A DNA stretch of 64,000 nucleotides. It comes from an uncultured Bacteroidales bacterium. Lineage in GTDB: Bacteria > Bacteroidota > Bacteroidia > Bacteroidales > P3. The notes under the pieces were generated by a model. That model was not told the origin of the DNA, did no database searches, and saw nothing but the letters and a program-made list of their open reading frames with translations. Shown here in pieces: positions 7,918 to 16,720 of the stretch. Numbering within the stretch: position 1 is the stretch's first letter; each line of letters begins with the position of its first letter. The DNA lies in NCBI GenBank assembly GCA_900314925.1, contig OMXC01000002.1, positions 55,061 through 119,060 on the forward strand, in the 5' to 3' direction. The translations under genes were made by a program, and so were the position numbers.

Positions 7918-9018
7918 ATGAAGAGAACGATACTTTTGCTCACTGTTGCGGCGCTTGTCTTTGCGTCGTGTGGAAAAGAAACGGTTGCCCCCACGCCGAC
8001 GCCTGAGGGGAAGCTGACGCTGAACTGTGTACGCCCCGCCCACCTCAAGGCTGGCGACACAATAGCGCTTATATCGCCCGCCTACTACACGGCGATGGAG
8101 AATGTGGAGGCCACAGCCGACCTGCTGCGGTCGTGGGGTTTCGTGCCCGTCATCGGCCCCAATGTGGGTAAGCTGGTCGACGGCAAGTATGCCGGCACCG
8201 TGGCTGAGCGCGTCAGCGACCTGCTCTGGGCCTTCGGCGACCCGAGCATCAAGGCTATCATCTGCAACCGTGGCGGCTACGGCACCATACAGCTCATCGA
8301 CCAGATTCCGCTCTCGGCGCTCTCGGCCTCACCCAAGTGGCTCGTCGGCTTCAGCGACATCAGCACCTTGCATGGTCTGCTGAACCGCGCCGGTGTGATG
8401 AGCGTGCACGGCACCATGAGCTCGTTCCTGGCTGCCGGTGGCACCGACGAGACCAGCACCCTGATGCGCGACCTGCTGAAGGGAGAAGTGCCCTGCTACC
8501 GTCTGCTGCCCCATGCCCAGAACATCGAGGGCACCGCCAGCGGCGTCCTGGTGGGCGGCAACCTCTGCACCGTGGCGCCTAATGTGGGCTCGCAGGCCGA
8601 TGCCACGATGGGGCATGACATCATCCTCTTTGTCGAGGAAGTGGGTGAGTCGATGCACAACATAGATCGCCAGATGCGCATCCTTCAGATGAACGGTGTG
8701 CTGGATCGCTGTAAGGGTGTCGTGCTGGGCGAGTTCTCCGACTGCGGCTCGGAGTTCACCTACGAAAATGTCGAGGCTATGATACGCCAGATAGTGGAGC
8801 CCTACGGCATCCCGATGCTCTGCGGCTTCCCCGCTGGCCACGGCGACGTCAATTTGCCCCTCGTCATGGGAGCCCCCGTCACCATCGATGTGAGTGGCGA
8901 CGGTGCCACCCTGCAGTTCAATATCGGCGGTAATCAGCACAATATCACCACCGAGCCTTCCGTGACAAACACGAAGTCGCTCAGCGACCGTCTGCGGATG
9001 GCCGGCAAAGTTTTCTAA
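7918..9018 (+). CDS. LD-carboxypeptidase family S66, lipoprotein
   Basis: A 366-residue S66 peptidase with a lipoprotein signal (LVFASC, lipidated Cys at about 18) and a short proline/threonine linker. The catalytic domain resembles that at 1859-2773, with the triad in GFSD (S146), FVEEVGE and FPAGHG. The lipobox indicates attachment to the inner or outer membrane, so it would act on peptidoglycan peptides or microcin-like substrates outside the cytoplasm. The EFR1 gene starts 6 nt later. Localisation beyond the lipobox cannot be decided here. Confidence 0.85.
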   Translation: MKRTILLLTVAALVFASCGKETVAPTPTPEGKLTLNCVRPAHLKAGDTIALISPAYYTAMENVEATADLLRSWGFVPVIGPNVGKLVDGKYAGTVAERVSDLLWAFGDPSIKAIICNRGGYGTIQLIDQIPLSALSASPKWLVGFSDISTLHGLLNRAGVMSVHGTMSSFLAAGGTDETSTLMRDLLKGEVPCYRLLPHAQNIEGTASGVLVGGNLCTVAPNVGSQADATMGHDIILFVEEVGESMHNIDRQMRILQMNGVLDRCKGVVLGEFSDCGSEFTYENVEAMIRQIVEPYGIPMLCGFPAGHGDVNLPLVMGAPVTIDVSGDGATLQFNIGGNQHNITTEPSVTNTKSLSDRLRMAGKVF

Positions 9019-9024
9019 GGCGAT

Positions 9025-9852
9025 ATGGCCAAGCTCAAGGCATACTATTTCAGTCCCACGGGCGGCACGTTCCATGTAGCGGCACGTCTGGCTGGGCATC
9101 TGGCTGTGCGGCTTGGGCTGCCGGTGGAGTGCCATTCCTATACCCTGCCCGCCGAGCGCGAGGTGCTTCCCACCCTCGACGCCGACGATGTCGTGCTCTG
9201 GGCCACGCCGGTCTATGCCGGCCGCATCCCCAACAAGACGCTTGACTACGTCCGTCGGGCGATACATGGCAACGGGAATCCAGCCGTAGCCCTGGTGACC
9301 TTCGGCAACCGTGCCTACGACAACGCGTTGGCCGAGCTCGTCGGGTTGATGCACGTCGGGGGACTGCGACTCGTGGGAGGCGCCGCCGTGGTGACGCGCC
9401 ACGCCTTCAGCGACACCCTCGGCGCAGGACGCCCCGATGCGGACGACCTCGCCGCCCTCGACCGGTTTGCCGACGAGCTGGCGGAGCGGATACCCGTCGT
9501 TAGCGACGCTGTGCTCACGGTGCCTGGCGAAGCGCATCCCGAGCGGTACTACACCCCCTTGAAGGTGGGCAACGCACCGGCCGGATTCCTCAAGGCGCGA
9601 CCCACGTGCGCCACCGACAGCTGCACGCGTTGCGGCAAGTGCCTGTCGGTTTGCCCGATGGGAAGCATCGCGGAAAGGAACGGCATGCCTGTGTTCGATG
9701 GCGTCTGCATCAAGTGTCAAGCTTGCCGTCGCAGCTGTCCCACGGGTGCAATCACCTTCGACGACCCCGATTACCTCTCGCATGTGGCAATGATCGAGTG
9801 CACCTTTGCGGAGCCCAAGCGGTCGGAGTTCTATGTAGCGCAAATGGGGTGA
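9025..9852 (+). CDS. EFR1-type flavodoxin/ferredoxin fusion protein
   Basis: A 275-residue redox protein. The N-terminal flavodoxin-like domain begins YYFSPTGGT, the FMN-phosphate loop. The C-terminus carries two 4Fe-4S clusters, CTRCGKCLSVCP and CIKCQACRRSCP. Such EFR1 family proteins probably shuttle low-potential electrons, but partners are unknown. It follows the lipoprotein LD-carboxypeptidase by 6 nt and precedes a broken DUF1294 gene by 1 nt, so the three probably once formed one transcription unit. Confidence 0.85.
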   Translation: MAKLKAYYFSPTGGTFHVAARLAGHLAVRLGLPVECHSYTLPAEREVLPTLDADDVVLWATPVYAGRIPNKTLDYVRRAIHGNGNPAVALVTFGNRAYDNALAELVGLMHVGGLRLVGGAAVVTRHAFSDTLGAGRPDADDLAALDRFADELAERIPVVSDAVLTVPGEAHPERYYTPLKVGNAPAGFLKARPTCATDSCTRCGKCLSVCPMGSIAERNGMPVFDGVCIKCQACRRSCPTGAITFDDPDYLSHVAMIECTFAEPKRSEFYVAQMG

Positions 9853-9853
9853 T

Positions 9854-10092
9854 ATGCCGAACCACACGACCATCCTGCTCCTATATCTTGCGGCCCTGCT
9901 GTTGTTGGCTGTACTCGGCGGCAGCGTCGGTGCCTGGCTGGGCATGTATGTCTGGCACCACAAGACCGGCACAAGAAGTTCAAGTACTGCATTCCGCTGA
10001 TCCTCCTCGTCCAAGTGGCCATCATGAGCGCCTGCAAGAGCGGCATCGACTTTGCCAATATCCAGACGGAACCCCAGTTTATTATAAACTAA
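9854..10092 (+). pseudogene. DUF1294 membrane protein, internally deleted and frameshifted
   Basis: Starting at ATG 9854 the first frame reads a short hydrophobic N-terminus that runs directly into LLAVLGGSVGAWLGMYVWHH, the C-terminal half of DUF1294. The middle of the family (the GIDKRRA-type segment) is missing. After HHKTG the frame runs into TGA at 9998-10000. The +1 frame from 9970 continues the family pattern HKKFKYCIPLILLVQVAI and ends at TAA 10090-10092. Restoring one C near 9970 would join the two halves. The gene is therefore doubly damaged, unless the frameshift is a sequencing error. It is immediately downstream of the EFR1 gene. Confidence 0.75.
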
Positions 10093-10171
10093 AAATCACC
10101 AACAGATAGTTTGCCAGCGCCAAATGAGAGTGTTTTCAGGGCTTTTCAAAAAAGGCTTTTTGCATAAAATA

Positions 10172-10205
10172 AAAGCGAGACATTGCGTGTCTCGCTTTGT
10201 TTTCA
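10172..10205. terminator. Bidirectional intrinsic terminator
   Basis: A perfect 11-bp stem (10172-10182 with 10188-10198, loop TTGCG) is flanked by a T-rich stretch on the plus side and an A-rich stretch on the other. It can end both lysS (minus) and the EFR1 unit (plus). The 10093-10171 stretch otherwise shows nothing. Confidence 0.85.
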
Positions 10206-10252
10206 TGTAAAAATGCAGGGCAACTCTTCCTGCTCGTAGTAGTGACTGCTTG

Positions 10253-11977
10253 TTACCCGTTCAGCCAGGCGTCAAACTGTTCGCGTTTGAGGGCGGGGAT
10301 GTCAAGTTTGAGCTTCTTGCGGAGGCCGCCGAGGTCGTTGAAGAGCTTGTTGGGGTTGGCCTCGCAGAGCTGGGCGTAGTTTTTCACGCCGGCCTTGGCC
10401 AGCACGGGCAGCCATGCCTCGTCGACGCCGTGGGCCGTGAGGTCGGAGGTCTCCTCCTCGGCGCCCTTGGCCTGCACTTCGGGCTTCATCTGGGGGAAGA
10501 GGAGCACGTCCTGGATGCTCTGGGCGCCGGTCATCATCATCACCAGGCGGTCGATGCCGATGCCCATGCCGGAGGTCGGCGGCATGCCGTACTCCAGCGC
10601 GCGGACGAAGTCCATGTCGATGAACATGGCCTCGTCGTCGCCCTTCTCGCTGAGGCGCAGCTGTTCCTGGAAGCGGCCCAGCTGGTCGATGGGGTCGTTG
10701 AGCTCGCTGTAGGCGTTGGCCAGCTCCTTGCCGCAGACGAAGAGCTCAAAGCGCTCGGTGAGCTCGGGATTGTCGCGATGGCGTTTGCAGAGTGGCGACA
10801 TTTCGATGGGGTAGTCGGTGACGAAGGTGGGCTGGATGAGCTTGCCCTCGCACTTCTCGCCGAAGATGGCGTCGATGAGCTTGCCCTTGCCCATCGTGGC
10901 GTCGGTCTCCACACCGAGACGCTTGCAGGCTTCGCGCAACTCGTCCTCGGTCATCGGGGCCACGTCGACGCCGGTCTCTTCCTTGATGAGCTGGCACATC
11001 GGTGCGCGGCGGAACGGCGGCTTGAAGTCTATCTCGTTGCCCCAGACGTTGACCTTCGTCGTGCCGTGCAGCGTCTTGGCGATGCGCTCCAGCATATTCT
11101 CCGTGAAGGTCATCATCCAGTTGTAGTCCTTGTAGGGCACGTATATCTCCATGGCCGTGAACTCGGGGTTGTGGGTGCGGTCCATGCCCTCGTTGCGGAA
11201 GTTGCGGCTGAACTCGTACACGCCCGGGAAGCCGCCCACGATAAGGCGCTTCAGGTACAGCTCGTTGGCGATGCGCAGGTAGAGGTCTATGTCCAGCGCG
11301 TTGTGGTGCGTCACGAAGGGGCGCGCGGCGGCGCCGCCGGGGATGCTCTGCAGCACCGGCGTGTCCACCTCCAGGTAGCCCTGCTCGTTGAAGTAGTTGC
11401 GCATGGTGTTCACTATCTGGGCGCGCTGCACGAAGGTCTCGCGCACCTGCGGGTTGACGATGAGGTCCACATAGCGCTGGCGGTAGCGCAGCTCGGGGTC
11501 GCTGAAGGCGTCGTAGACCACGCCGTCCTTCTCCTTGACGATGGGCAGCGGGCGCAGGCTCTTGCTGAGCACCGTGAGGCTCTTCACATGGATGGAGGTC
11601 TCGCCCATCTGTGTGACAAACACATAGCCGGTGACGCCGATGATGTCGCCGATGTCGAGCAGGCGCTTGAAGACGGTGTTGTAGAGGGTCTTGTCCTCGC
11701 CGGGGCATATCTCGTCGCGCTTGACGTAGAGCTGTATGCGGCCGTAGCTGTCCTGCAGCTCCACGAAGGAGGCGGCACCCATGATGCGGCGGCTCATGAT
11801 GCGGCCGGCGATGCTCACGTTCTGGTAGAGCGTGTTGTCCTGGGGGAACTTCTCCAGTATCTCGGCGCTCTTGCAGTTCACCTCGTAGAGGGCTGCGGGG
11901 TAGGGGTTGATGCCCAGTTTCTTCAGTTCGGCCAGCGAGTTGCGGCGTATCTGTTCTTGCTCAGTAAGTTCTGCCAT
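10253..11977 (-). CDS. lysS: Lysyl-tRNA synthetase, class II
   Basis: A 574-residue cytoplasmic enzyme that charges tRNA-Lys. The N-terminal OB-fold anticodon-binding domain is at about residues 50-150. The class II catalytic core carries motif 2 ([14 protein letters not shown]) and motif 3 ([12 protein letters not shown]). After the core there is a tail of about 65 residues with small helices ([20 protein letters not shown]), which I know from Bacteroidales LysS of similar length. It has its own promoter in the gap to the NlpC/P60 gene and ends at the bidirectional terminator. Confidence 0.97.
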   Translation of the reverse strand: MAELTEQEQIRRNSLAELKKLGINPYPAALYEVNCKSAEILEKFPQDNTLYQNVSIAGRIMSRRIMGAASFVELQDSYGRIQLYVKRDEICPGEDKTLYNTVFKRLLDIGDIIGVTGYVFVTQMGETSIHVKSLTVLSKSLRPLPIVKEKDGVVYDAFSDPELRYRQRYVDLIVNPQVRETFVQRAQIVNTMRNYFNEQGYLEVDTPVLQSIPGGAAARPFVTHHNALDIDLYLRIANELYLKRLIVGGFPGVYEFSRNFRNEGMDRTHNPEFTAMEIYVPYKDYNWMMTFTENMLERIAKTLHGTTKVNVWGNEIDFKPPFRRAPMCQLIKEETGVDVAPMTEDELREACKRLGVETDATMGKGKLIDAIFGEKCEGKLIQPTFVTDYPIEMSPLCKRHRDNPELTERFELFVCGKELANAYSELNDPIDQLGRFQEQLRLSEKGDDEAMFIDMDFVRALEYGMPPTSGMGIGIDRLVMMMTGAQSIQDVLLFPQMKPEVQAKGAEEETSDLTAHGVDEAWLPVLAKAGVKNYAQLCEANPNKLFNDLGGLRKKLKLDIPALKREQFDAWLNG

Positions 11978-12014
11978 ATCTTTTTATGTACTTTTTGTTC
12001 CGTAAAAGAAAATG

Positions 12015-12045
12015 CAAAAGTACAAAAAATGTGTGACCTGGCAAA
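12015..12045 (-). promoter_or_regulatory. Promoter of lysS
   Basis: On the minus strand TTTG (12042-12045) and TACTTTTG (12015-12022) are separated by 19 nt. The -33 box lies in TATTTTGCCAGG, the same extended context as the tRNA-Val promoter. Confidence 0.8.
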
Positions 12046-12055
12046 ATATTTTTTC

Positions 12056-12643
12056 TCAGAGTATGCGTCGGATGCTGTGGAGGCGGTGGCTGTATTGACC
12101 TGTGCGCTCCACGAGGATGCCGTGGGCGTCGAGGGTGTCGATGCGCACCTGGCCGGAGGCGTGGATGATGCGGCCGTCGCCCATGCAGATGCCCACATGG
12201 ATTATTTTAGTGGGGAGTGGGGAGTTGGTAGTTGGTAGTGAAGTGAAGAAGGCGAGGTCGTCGCGCTGCACGTCGCAGGCGCACACCTCGACGCCGCAGG
12301 TGGCCTGCTGGCTGGCGTCGCGCGGCAGCCACACCCCCTTGGCTTTGAAGCATATCTGCGTCAGTCCGCTGCAGTCTATGCCCCCCGTGGAGCGTCCGCC
12401 CCAGAGGTAGGGCACGCCGAGGAAGAGCCCCTCGGCCAGCGAGGCGGCGTCCTCGAAAGGCGTGTACTGCTTGTTGTCGACCCAGCCCTCGTAGCCGTCG
12501 TATTCGCTCTTCACGCGCGACCATTTTTCCTGTCGCTCAATCACTTCCACGGTGTCGCCAGCCACGAGCTGGTTCACCATCTCGCTGCGGTCGCTGGCCT
12601 CGGCCCTCATGGGCACCGCCGTCAAGTGTACATATCCTTTCAT
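12056..12643 (-). CDS. SH3 plus NlpC/P60 (C40) peptidase with an array-derived loop
   Basis: A 195-residue C40 endopeptidase that probably cleaves peptidoglycan peptides. An SH3b-like domain (residues about 1-60) precedes the NlpC/P60 domain with Cys91 (GGIDCSGL), His149 (IIHVGI) and His161 (IIHASG). No signal peptide is evident from the chosen ATG. Residues 134-145, between DDLAFF and the catalytic His strand, are encoded by heptad repeats (12209-12243), an insertion absent from ordinary family members. The gene follows DUF4294 across a heptad array and precedes the separately promoted lysS. Confidence 0.85.
   Translation of the reverse strand: MKGYVHLTAVPMRAEASDRSEMVNQLVAGDTVEVIERQEKWSRVKSEYDGYEGWVDNKQYTPFEDAASLAEGLFLGVPYLWGGRSTGGIDCSGLTQICFKAKGVWLPRDASQQATCGVEVCACDVQRDDLAFFTSLPTTNSPLPTKIIHVGICMGDGRIIHASGQVRIDTLDAHGILVERTGQYSHRLHSIRRIL
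12209..12243. repeat. Heptad array inside the NlpC/P60 gene
   Basis: Five plus-strand units, AGTGGGG twice, AGTTGGT twice and AGTGAAG, match the intergenic AGTNNNN family. On the coding strand they read ACT-type, so no stop codons arise. Confidence 0.8.
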
Positions 12644-12646
12644 TGC

Positions 12647-12741
12647 AGTGTTAAGTGTTAAGTGTTAAGTATTAAGTGGCCATGTTGTAAACGACAACGT
12701 CCGCAGCTCCTAACTCCAAACTCCAAACTCCTAACTAACTA
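12647..12741. repeat. Heptad inverted array between DUF4294 and NlpC/P60
   Basis: The left arm has AGTGTTA three times, AGTATTA and AGTGGCC. The right arm has ACTCCAA twice, ACTCCTA and ACTAACTA. The right arm ends in the TAG stop of the DUF4294 gene (12739-12741), and the left arm reaches within 3 nt of the NlpC/P60 ATG. The centre holds a small hairpin, GTTGT/ACAAC. Confidence 0.85.
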
Positions 12742-13320
12742 AATCTGTCCGCGGTCTATCGAGATGCATATGCGGTCTATCAGGTCGTCCTTTTTGTTGT
12801 GTTTGGGGTCGAAGGTGTCCTTGAGGTTGTAGCCGAAGAGGCGTGCTATGGCCTGGTAGAGGCCTGCGCGCAGCGAGCCGCGGAGCTCGCCCACGATCTT
12901 GTAGGCCGAGCGGTTGGTCTCGCGGTCGATGAGCTTGATGAGCACCAGCCCCTGCGAGAAGGTGTAGTTGGAGAGCTCGCCCTTGTAGTCGGCCAGCAGC
13001 TGCCGTTCGGCCTCCTTGATGGCGGCGCGGCGGTCGCGGCGCGGCAGGGCGGCGATCTCCACCTCCAGCTTGTCGAGGCGATGCTTGCCCTCTATGGCGT
13101 AGGGCCGCATGAGGCGCACGTTCTTGATGAGCTTGGCGTTCTGGCGTATCTCCCTGGGCGTAAGCAGCATGCCGCTGCTGTACACCGTCACCTCGCGCAG
13201 GTAGTAGAGCGGCACCGTGTCGCCGTCGAGGACCGTGCCAAAGGTGTAGTGCTCCTGCCCGAAGGCGCTGCCCGAAACCATCAGGGCCACCATTATCATT
13301 ATGAGTTTCAATCTTTTCAT
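12739..13320 (-). CDS. Secreted DUF4294 domain protein
   Basis: A 193-residue protein with a signal peptide (MKRLKLIMIMVALMVSGSAFGQ). The mature sequence has the DUF4294 features: DGDTVPLYYLREVTVYS near the start, a charged central helix region (RRDRRAAIKEAERQLLADYKGEL) and a C-terminal part ending FGYNLKDTFDPKHNKKDDLIDRI. Function is unknown; the family occurs widely in Bacteroidota as a small periplasmic protein. Its TAG stop lies within the last unit of a heptad array that fills the gap to the NlpC/P60 gene. Confidence 0.82.
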   Translation of the reverse strand: MKRLKLIMIMVALMVSGSAFGQEHYTFGTVLDGDTVPLYYLREVTVYSSGMLLTPREIRQNAKLIKNVRLMRPYAIEGKHRLDKLEVEIAALPRRDRRAAIKEAERQLLADYKGELSNYTFSQGLVLIKLIDRETNRSAYKIVGELRGSLRAGLYQAIARLFGYNLKDTFDPKHNKKDDLIDRICISIDRGQI

Positions 13321-13433
13321 CTTTGCCTGTCTTTAAGGCGTCTATTATAACGCCGACTTTTATGTTTTAGTATGTCGCCGGCATAATTAATTGCATCCCG
13401 TGCGATTATTATTTGTCTGCGACACCCCTGCCG

Positions 13434-13532
13434 GGTCCCTACGGCCCCTCCACGGCCCCCCTACGGCCCTTCTACGGCCTTCCACTGAAGAACGGCCGAA
13501 GGGGGGCCGTAGAGGGTCCGTAGGGGCTCCGA
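13434..13532. repeat. 11-nt-unit palindromic array, copy B
   Basis: Consecutive 11-mers include CCCTACGGCCC, CTCCACGGCCC and TTCTACGGCCT, then the apex TCCACTGAAGA, then ACGGCCGAAGG, GGGGCCGTAGA and GGGTCCGTAGG. The apex is the reverse complement of that in copy A. It lies between divergent DUF4294 and the SPFH gene. The remainder of the 13321-13713 gap holds only the SPFH promoter and AT-rich sequence. Confidence 0.9.
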
Positions 13533-13620
13533 GCAAACCCAGTCTGGCAAAGGGCCGGCGAAAATTCCGTAGTTGGGGATGATTGAATGTCAATGTGTTG
13601 CAAAATAATTGAAAAAATAT

Positions 13621-13651
13621 TTTGCCATGTTGAAAATAGTGCATATCTTTG
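13621..13651 (+). promoter_or_regulatory. Promoter of the SPFH gene
   Basis: TTTG (13621-13624), a 19-nt spacer and TATCTTTG (13644-13651) give a consensus promoter 63 nt before the ATG. The -33 box has the extended TATTTTGCCATG context. Confidence 0.8.
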
Positions 13652-13713
13652 CATTTAGAATGATATCAAAACAATATCAATAAAACGGATATAAACAATT
13701 AAAAATAAGCAAT

Positions 13714-14676
13714 ATGGAAACAAATGAGAAATTGAAGAAAATGGGTGCAGCGAACAATGGTTTCCTGCATTTGGTCCTGAATCTGGCAATGGTGGCGCTG
13801 GCCATCTGGCTGTGTGCCGTCGCCGGTGCCGAGGGGCTGGCGGCTGCCGGCGTCGCGGGCGGCGTGATGTGGGTGGTGTGGGGCTTCCACCTGCCCGGCT
13901 TCATGGTCATCCAGCCCAACCAGTGCCGTGTGCTGACCTTCTTCGGCCGCTACAGCGGCACGGTGGTGGACAACGGGTTCTTCTGGACCAACCCCTTCTA
14001 CGTGAAGCGCAAGCTTTCGCTGCGTGCCCGCAATATGGACGTGCCGCCCATCAAGGTCAACGACAAGGGCGGCAATCCGATAATGATAGGCCTGGTGCTG
14101 GTGTGGCGCATCAAGGACACCTACAAGGCCTGCTTCAACATCGACGTAGAGGGCGCCGCGCAGCCCGCCGCGAGCCGTCAGGTGGCGGTGAACACCAACA
14201 GCACCACCGTGCAGCAGCAGCTTAAGGGCTACGACAACTTCGTGTCGGTGCAGAGCGACTCGGCCCTGCGCAAGGTGGCGAGCCTCTATGCCTACGACAA
14301 CCTCGAGGACCAGAACGAGGTGACGCTGCGCAACGGCGGCGACGAGGTGAACCGCCGTCTGGAGCAGGAGATCAGCCGCCATCTCGACATCGCCGGCATC
14401 GAGGTGGTGGAGGCGAGAATCAACTACCTGGCCTACGCGCAGGAGATTGCCAGCGTCATGCTCAAGCGCCAGCAGGCCGAGGCCATCATCGCCGCCCGCG
14501 AGAAGATTGTGGAGGGCGCCGTGAGCATGGTTGACATGGCGCTGAAGAAGCTCGCCGCCGACAAGGTGGTGGAGATGGACGAGGAGCGCAAGGCCGCCAT
14601 GGTGAGCAACCTCATGGTGGTGCTCTGCGGCGATGAAGGCGCAAGCCCCGTGATTAACACCGGAAGCATTTATTAA
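13714..14676 (+). CDS. SPFH/band 7 membrane scaffold protein
   Basis: A 320-residue SPFH protein. Two N-terminal hydrophobic segments (about residues 16-52) precede the band 7 domain, which starts near QPNQCRVLTFFGRYSGTV. A long helix with EIASVMLKRQQAEAIIAAREKIVEGAV follows, typical of oligomer-forming SPFH members. Such proteins form membrane microdomain scaffolds and often modulate membrane proteases; the partner is unknown here. The Arc-like protein encoded at 16717-16875 lies in the same run, an arrangement I have seen with SPFH/ABC clusters. Its TAA stop is the first triplet of a heptad array. Confidence 0.85.
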   Translation: METNEKLKKMGAANNGFLHLVLNLAMVALAIWLCAVAGAEGLAAAGVAGGVMWVVWGFHLPGFMVIQPNQCRVLTFFGRYSGTVVDNGFFWTNPFYVKRKLSLRARNMDVPPIKVNDKGGNPIMIGLVLVWRIKDTYKACFNIDVEGAAQPAASRQVAVNTNSTTVQQQLKGYDNFVSVQSDSALRKVASLYAYDNLEDQNEVTLRNGGDEVNRRLEQEISRHLDIAGIEVVEARINYLAYAQEIASVMLKRQQAEAIIAAREKIVEGAVSMVDMALKKLAADKVVEMDEERKAAMVSNLMVVLCGDEGASPVINTGSIY

Positions 14677-14760
14677 GTTTTAAGTTTTGAGTTTTAAGTT
14701 TTGAGTTGTGAGTGGGGCGGAAGCCACTTAAAGCTTACAGCTTAAAACTAAACACTAAAA
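14674..14760. repeat. Heptad array starting at the SPFH stop codon
   Basis: Six exact 7-nt units (14674-14715) read TAAGTTT, TAAGTTT, TGAGTTT, TAAGTTT, TGAGTTG, TGAGTGG. Each begins with a stop triplet, the first being the gene stop. An ACT-containing right arm (CCACTTA through AACTAAACACTA) follows and ends 5 nt before the next ATG. Confidence 0.85.
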
Positions 14761-14765
14761 AAGAC

Positions 14766-15542
14766 ATGGACGAGATACTGAAAGTGGAAGGGCTCAGCAA
14801 GACATTCACGCTGAGCCGCAAACAGCAGAAGATTGAACGCACGCAGGCCAAGAAGAAGGTGGCCGTGGACGACCTGTCGTTCAGCGCCTACCGTGGCGAG
14901 ATATTCGGTCTGCTCGGCCCCAACGGTGCCGGCAAGACCACTACGCTGCGCATGCTGAGCACCTTGATAAAGCCCGACAGCGGCGACGCCGTGCTCGACG
15001 GCTGCAGCGTGGTGCGCGACCCGGAAGGGGTGCGGTCGAAGATAGGGTTCCTCACCAGCGAGCTGAAGCTGGAGGATTTCTTCACGCCCAACTACCTGTT
15101 CGACTTCTTCAGCGAGCTGCACGGCGTGGAGGAAGGCAAGAAGGAAGAACGGAAAAAGGAGATGTTCGGGCGCTTCGGCATCGACAAGTTCGCCGAGGTC
15201 AAGGTGGCCAACCTCTCGACGGGCATGAAGCAGAAGCTGAGCCTCGTCATATCGCTGGTGCACGACCCGGAGGTCGTCATCTTCGACGAGCCCACCAACG
15301 GCCTCGACGTGCTGACGGCGCGCACGGTGACCGACTACCTGCAGGAGCTGCGCGCCGAGGGCAAGACCATCATCCTGAGCACGCACATCTTCTCGCTGGT
15401 GGAGCGCCTGTGCGACCGCGTGGGCGTAATCATCGACGGCCGTCTCACTGTCTGCGGCGGCCTCGACGAGGTGTGCAACGGCATGAGCATAGAGGACCGT
15501 TTCTTCGAGATATACAAAGAAGTGAAAGGAGGTGAGGAATGA
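14766..15542 (+). CDS. ABC transporter ATP-binding protein (NatA-like)
   Basis: A 258-residue ATPase with Walker [10 protein letters not shown], signature LSTGMKQKL and Walker [10 protein letters not shown] followed by an H-loop (STHIF). The closest family pattern is the NatA/ABC-2 exporter type. I start at ATG 14766, where [14 protein letters not shown] begins the domain; the open frame further upstream passes through the heptad array. It overlaps the permease gene by 4 nt (ATGA), so they form one exporter. The exported substrate is not determinable; NatAB homologues export sodium ions. Confidence 0.88.
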   Translation: MDEILKVEGLSKTFTLSRKQQKIERTQAKKKVAVDDLSFSAYRGEIFGLLGPNGAGKTTTLRMLSTLIKPDSGDAVLDGCSVVRDPEGVRSKIGFLTSELKLEDFFTPNYLFDFFSELHGVEEGKKEERKKEMFGRFGIDKFAEVKVANLSTGMKQKLSLVISLVHDPEVVIFDEPTNGLDVLTARTVTDYLQELRAEGKTIILSTHIFSLVERLCDRVGVIIDGRLTVCGGLDEVCNGMSIEDRFFEIYKEVKGGEE

Positions 15543-16720
15543 AAAGCAACACATGGACAATAATCAAGAAAGAGTTTGCGCGCTTCTTCGGCGACCGGCA
15601 GCTGCTGTTCACCACGGTCATCATGCCGGGTCTGCTGATATACATCATCTACAGCCTCATGGGCAGCGGCATACAGAGTATGGTCACCGAGGGCGCCAAC
15701 GAGGTGGTGACGATGCGCGTTGAGAACATGCCGGCAAGCATGGCGCCGGTATTCAGCGCTATGGACAGCAGTCTGGTGGTGGTGGAGCAGCCCGTGACCG
15801 AGGCCGACATTGCGATGCTCGAGGACAAAGAGCTCAACGCGGTGCTGGTGCGCTTCCCCGACCGGTTCGAGGAGGCTGTGGCCGGCATGCAGGTGGCCGA
15901 CAGCGGCGTGCTGCCCAACGTGGAGATATACTACAACAGCACCAACAACGCCGCCAGCCGCGTGTATATGGCGGTCAGCGCCACGCTCGGCAACATAGGG
16001 CGCACCTTCACGGTCAACGTGCCGCAGAGTGAGGGGCAGCGCTTCGACCAGGCCAGCGACGAGAGCATAGGCGCCATGATATGGGGCAAGATACTGCCGA
16101 TGCTTATCATGATGATGCTCTTCAGCGGCGTGATGGCCATAGCGCCCAGCAGCATCGCCGGCGAGAAGGAACGCGGCACCATAGCCACGCTGCTGGTGAC
16201 GCCGATGAAGCGCAGCGAGCTGGCACTGGGCAAGATTGTGTCGCTCAGCGCTATCGCGCTCCTCAGCGGCATCTCGAGCTTCGTGGGCATCGCCCTCTCG
16301 CTGCCCAAGATGGTGGGCATGGGCGAGGGGGTGGACCTGGGCTTCCACTACACCACGAGCGACTATGTGGCCCTGCTGCTGGTCATCCTCGCCTCGGTGC
16401 TCATCATGGCCTCGGCGGTGAGCCTGCTGTCGGCGCTGGCCAAGGACGTGAAAAATGCCGGCACCATGGTGACGCCCTTCATGCTGGTGGTGATGCTCGC
16501 GGGCTTGCTGCCGATGTTCCAGAACGGCGCTTCAGAGAACCTTGCCGTTTACCTCATACCGTTCTATAACAGCATAGAGGTGATGACGGCGGTCTTCTCG
16601 CACGAGCTGTCGTGGAGCGCCGTGATAGTAACCCTGGCCTCCGATGTGGTGTACACCGGCATGGCGGTGTGGGGCCTCACCAGGATGTTCAACAGCGAGA
16701 AAGTGATGTTCTCAAAATGA
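15539..16720 (+). CDS. ABC-2 type transporter permease (NatB-like)
   Basis: A 393-residue membrane protein. One N-terminal membrane helix (about residues 21-40) is followed by a large extracytoplasmic domain and five or six C-terminal helices containing IAGEKERGTIATLLVTPMKRSELALGKI, the hallmark of NatB/ABC-2 permeases. It overlaps both neighbours: natA-like upstream by 4 nt, and the Arc-like gene downstream, whose ATG overlaps the TGA. Together they form an exporter operon. Confidence 0.88.
   Translation: MKSNTWTIIKKEFARFFGDRQLLFTTVIMPGLLIYIIYSLMGSGIQSMVTEGANEVVTMRVENMPASMAPVFSAMDSSLVVVEQPVTEADIAMLEDKELNAVLVRFPDRFEEAVAGMQVADSGVLPNVEIYYNSTNNAASRVYMAVSATLGNIGRTFTVNVPQSEGQRFDQASDESIGAMIWGKILPMLIMMMLFSGVMAIAPSSIAGEKERGTIATLLVTPMKRSELALGKIVSLSAIALLSGISSFVGIALSLPKMVGMGEGVDLGFHYTTSDYVALLLVILASVLIMASAVSLLSALAKDVKNAGTMVTPFMLVVMLAGLLPMFQNGASENLAVYLIPFYNSIEVMTAVFSHELSWSAVIVTLASDVVYTGMAVWGLTRMFNSEKVMFSK

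Noticed and set aside
7918..9018. Recent tandem duplicate of the LD-carboxypeptidase at 1859-2773
   Set aside because: The two proteins share only family motifs, differ in N-terminus and location and are too divergent for a recent duplication.
10250..12238. A 662-codon open frame on the plus strand opposite lysS
   Set aside because: It is antisense to a clear LysS with all class II motifs, and its translation is low-complexity (Ala, Val, Leu, His, Gly), as expected from the complement of GC-rich codons.
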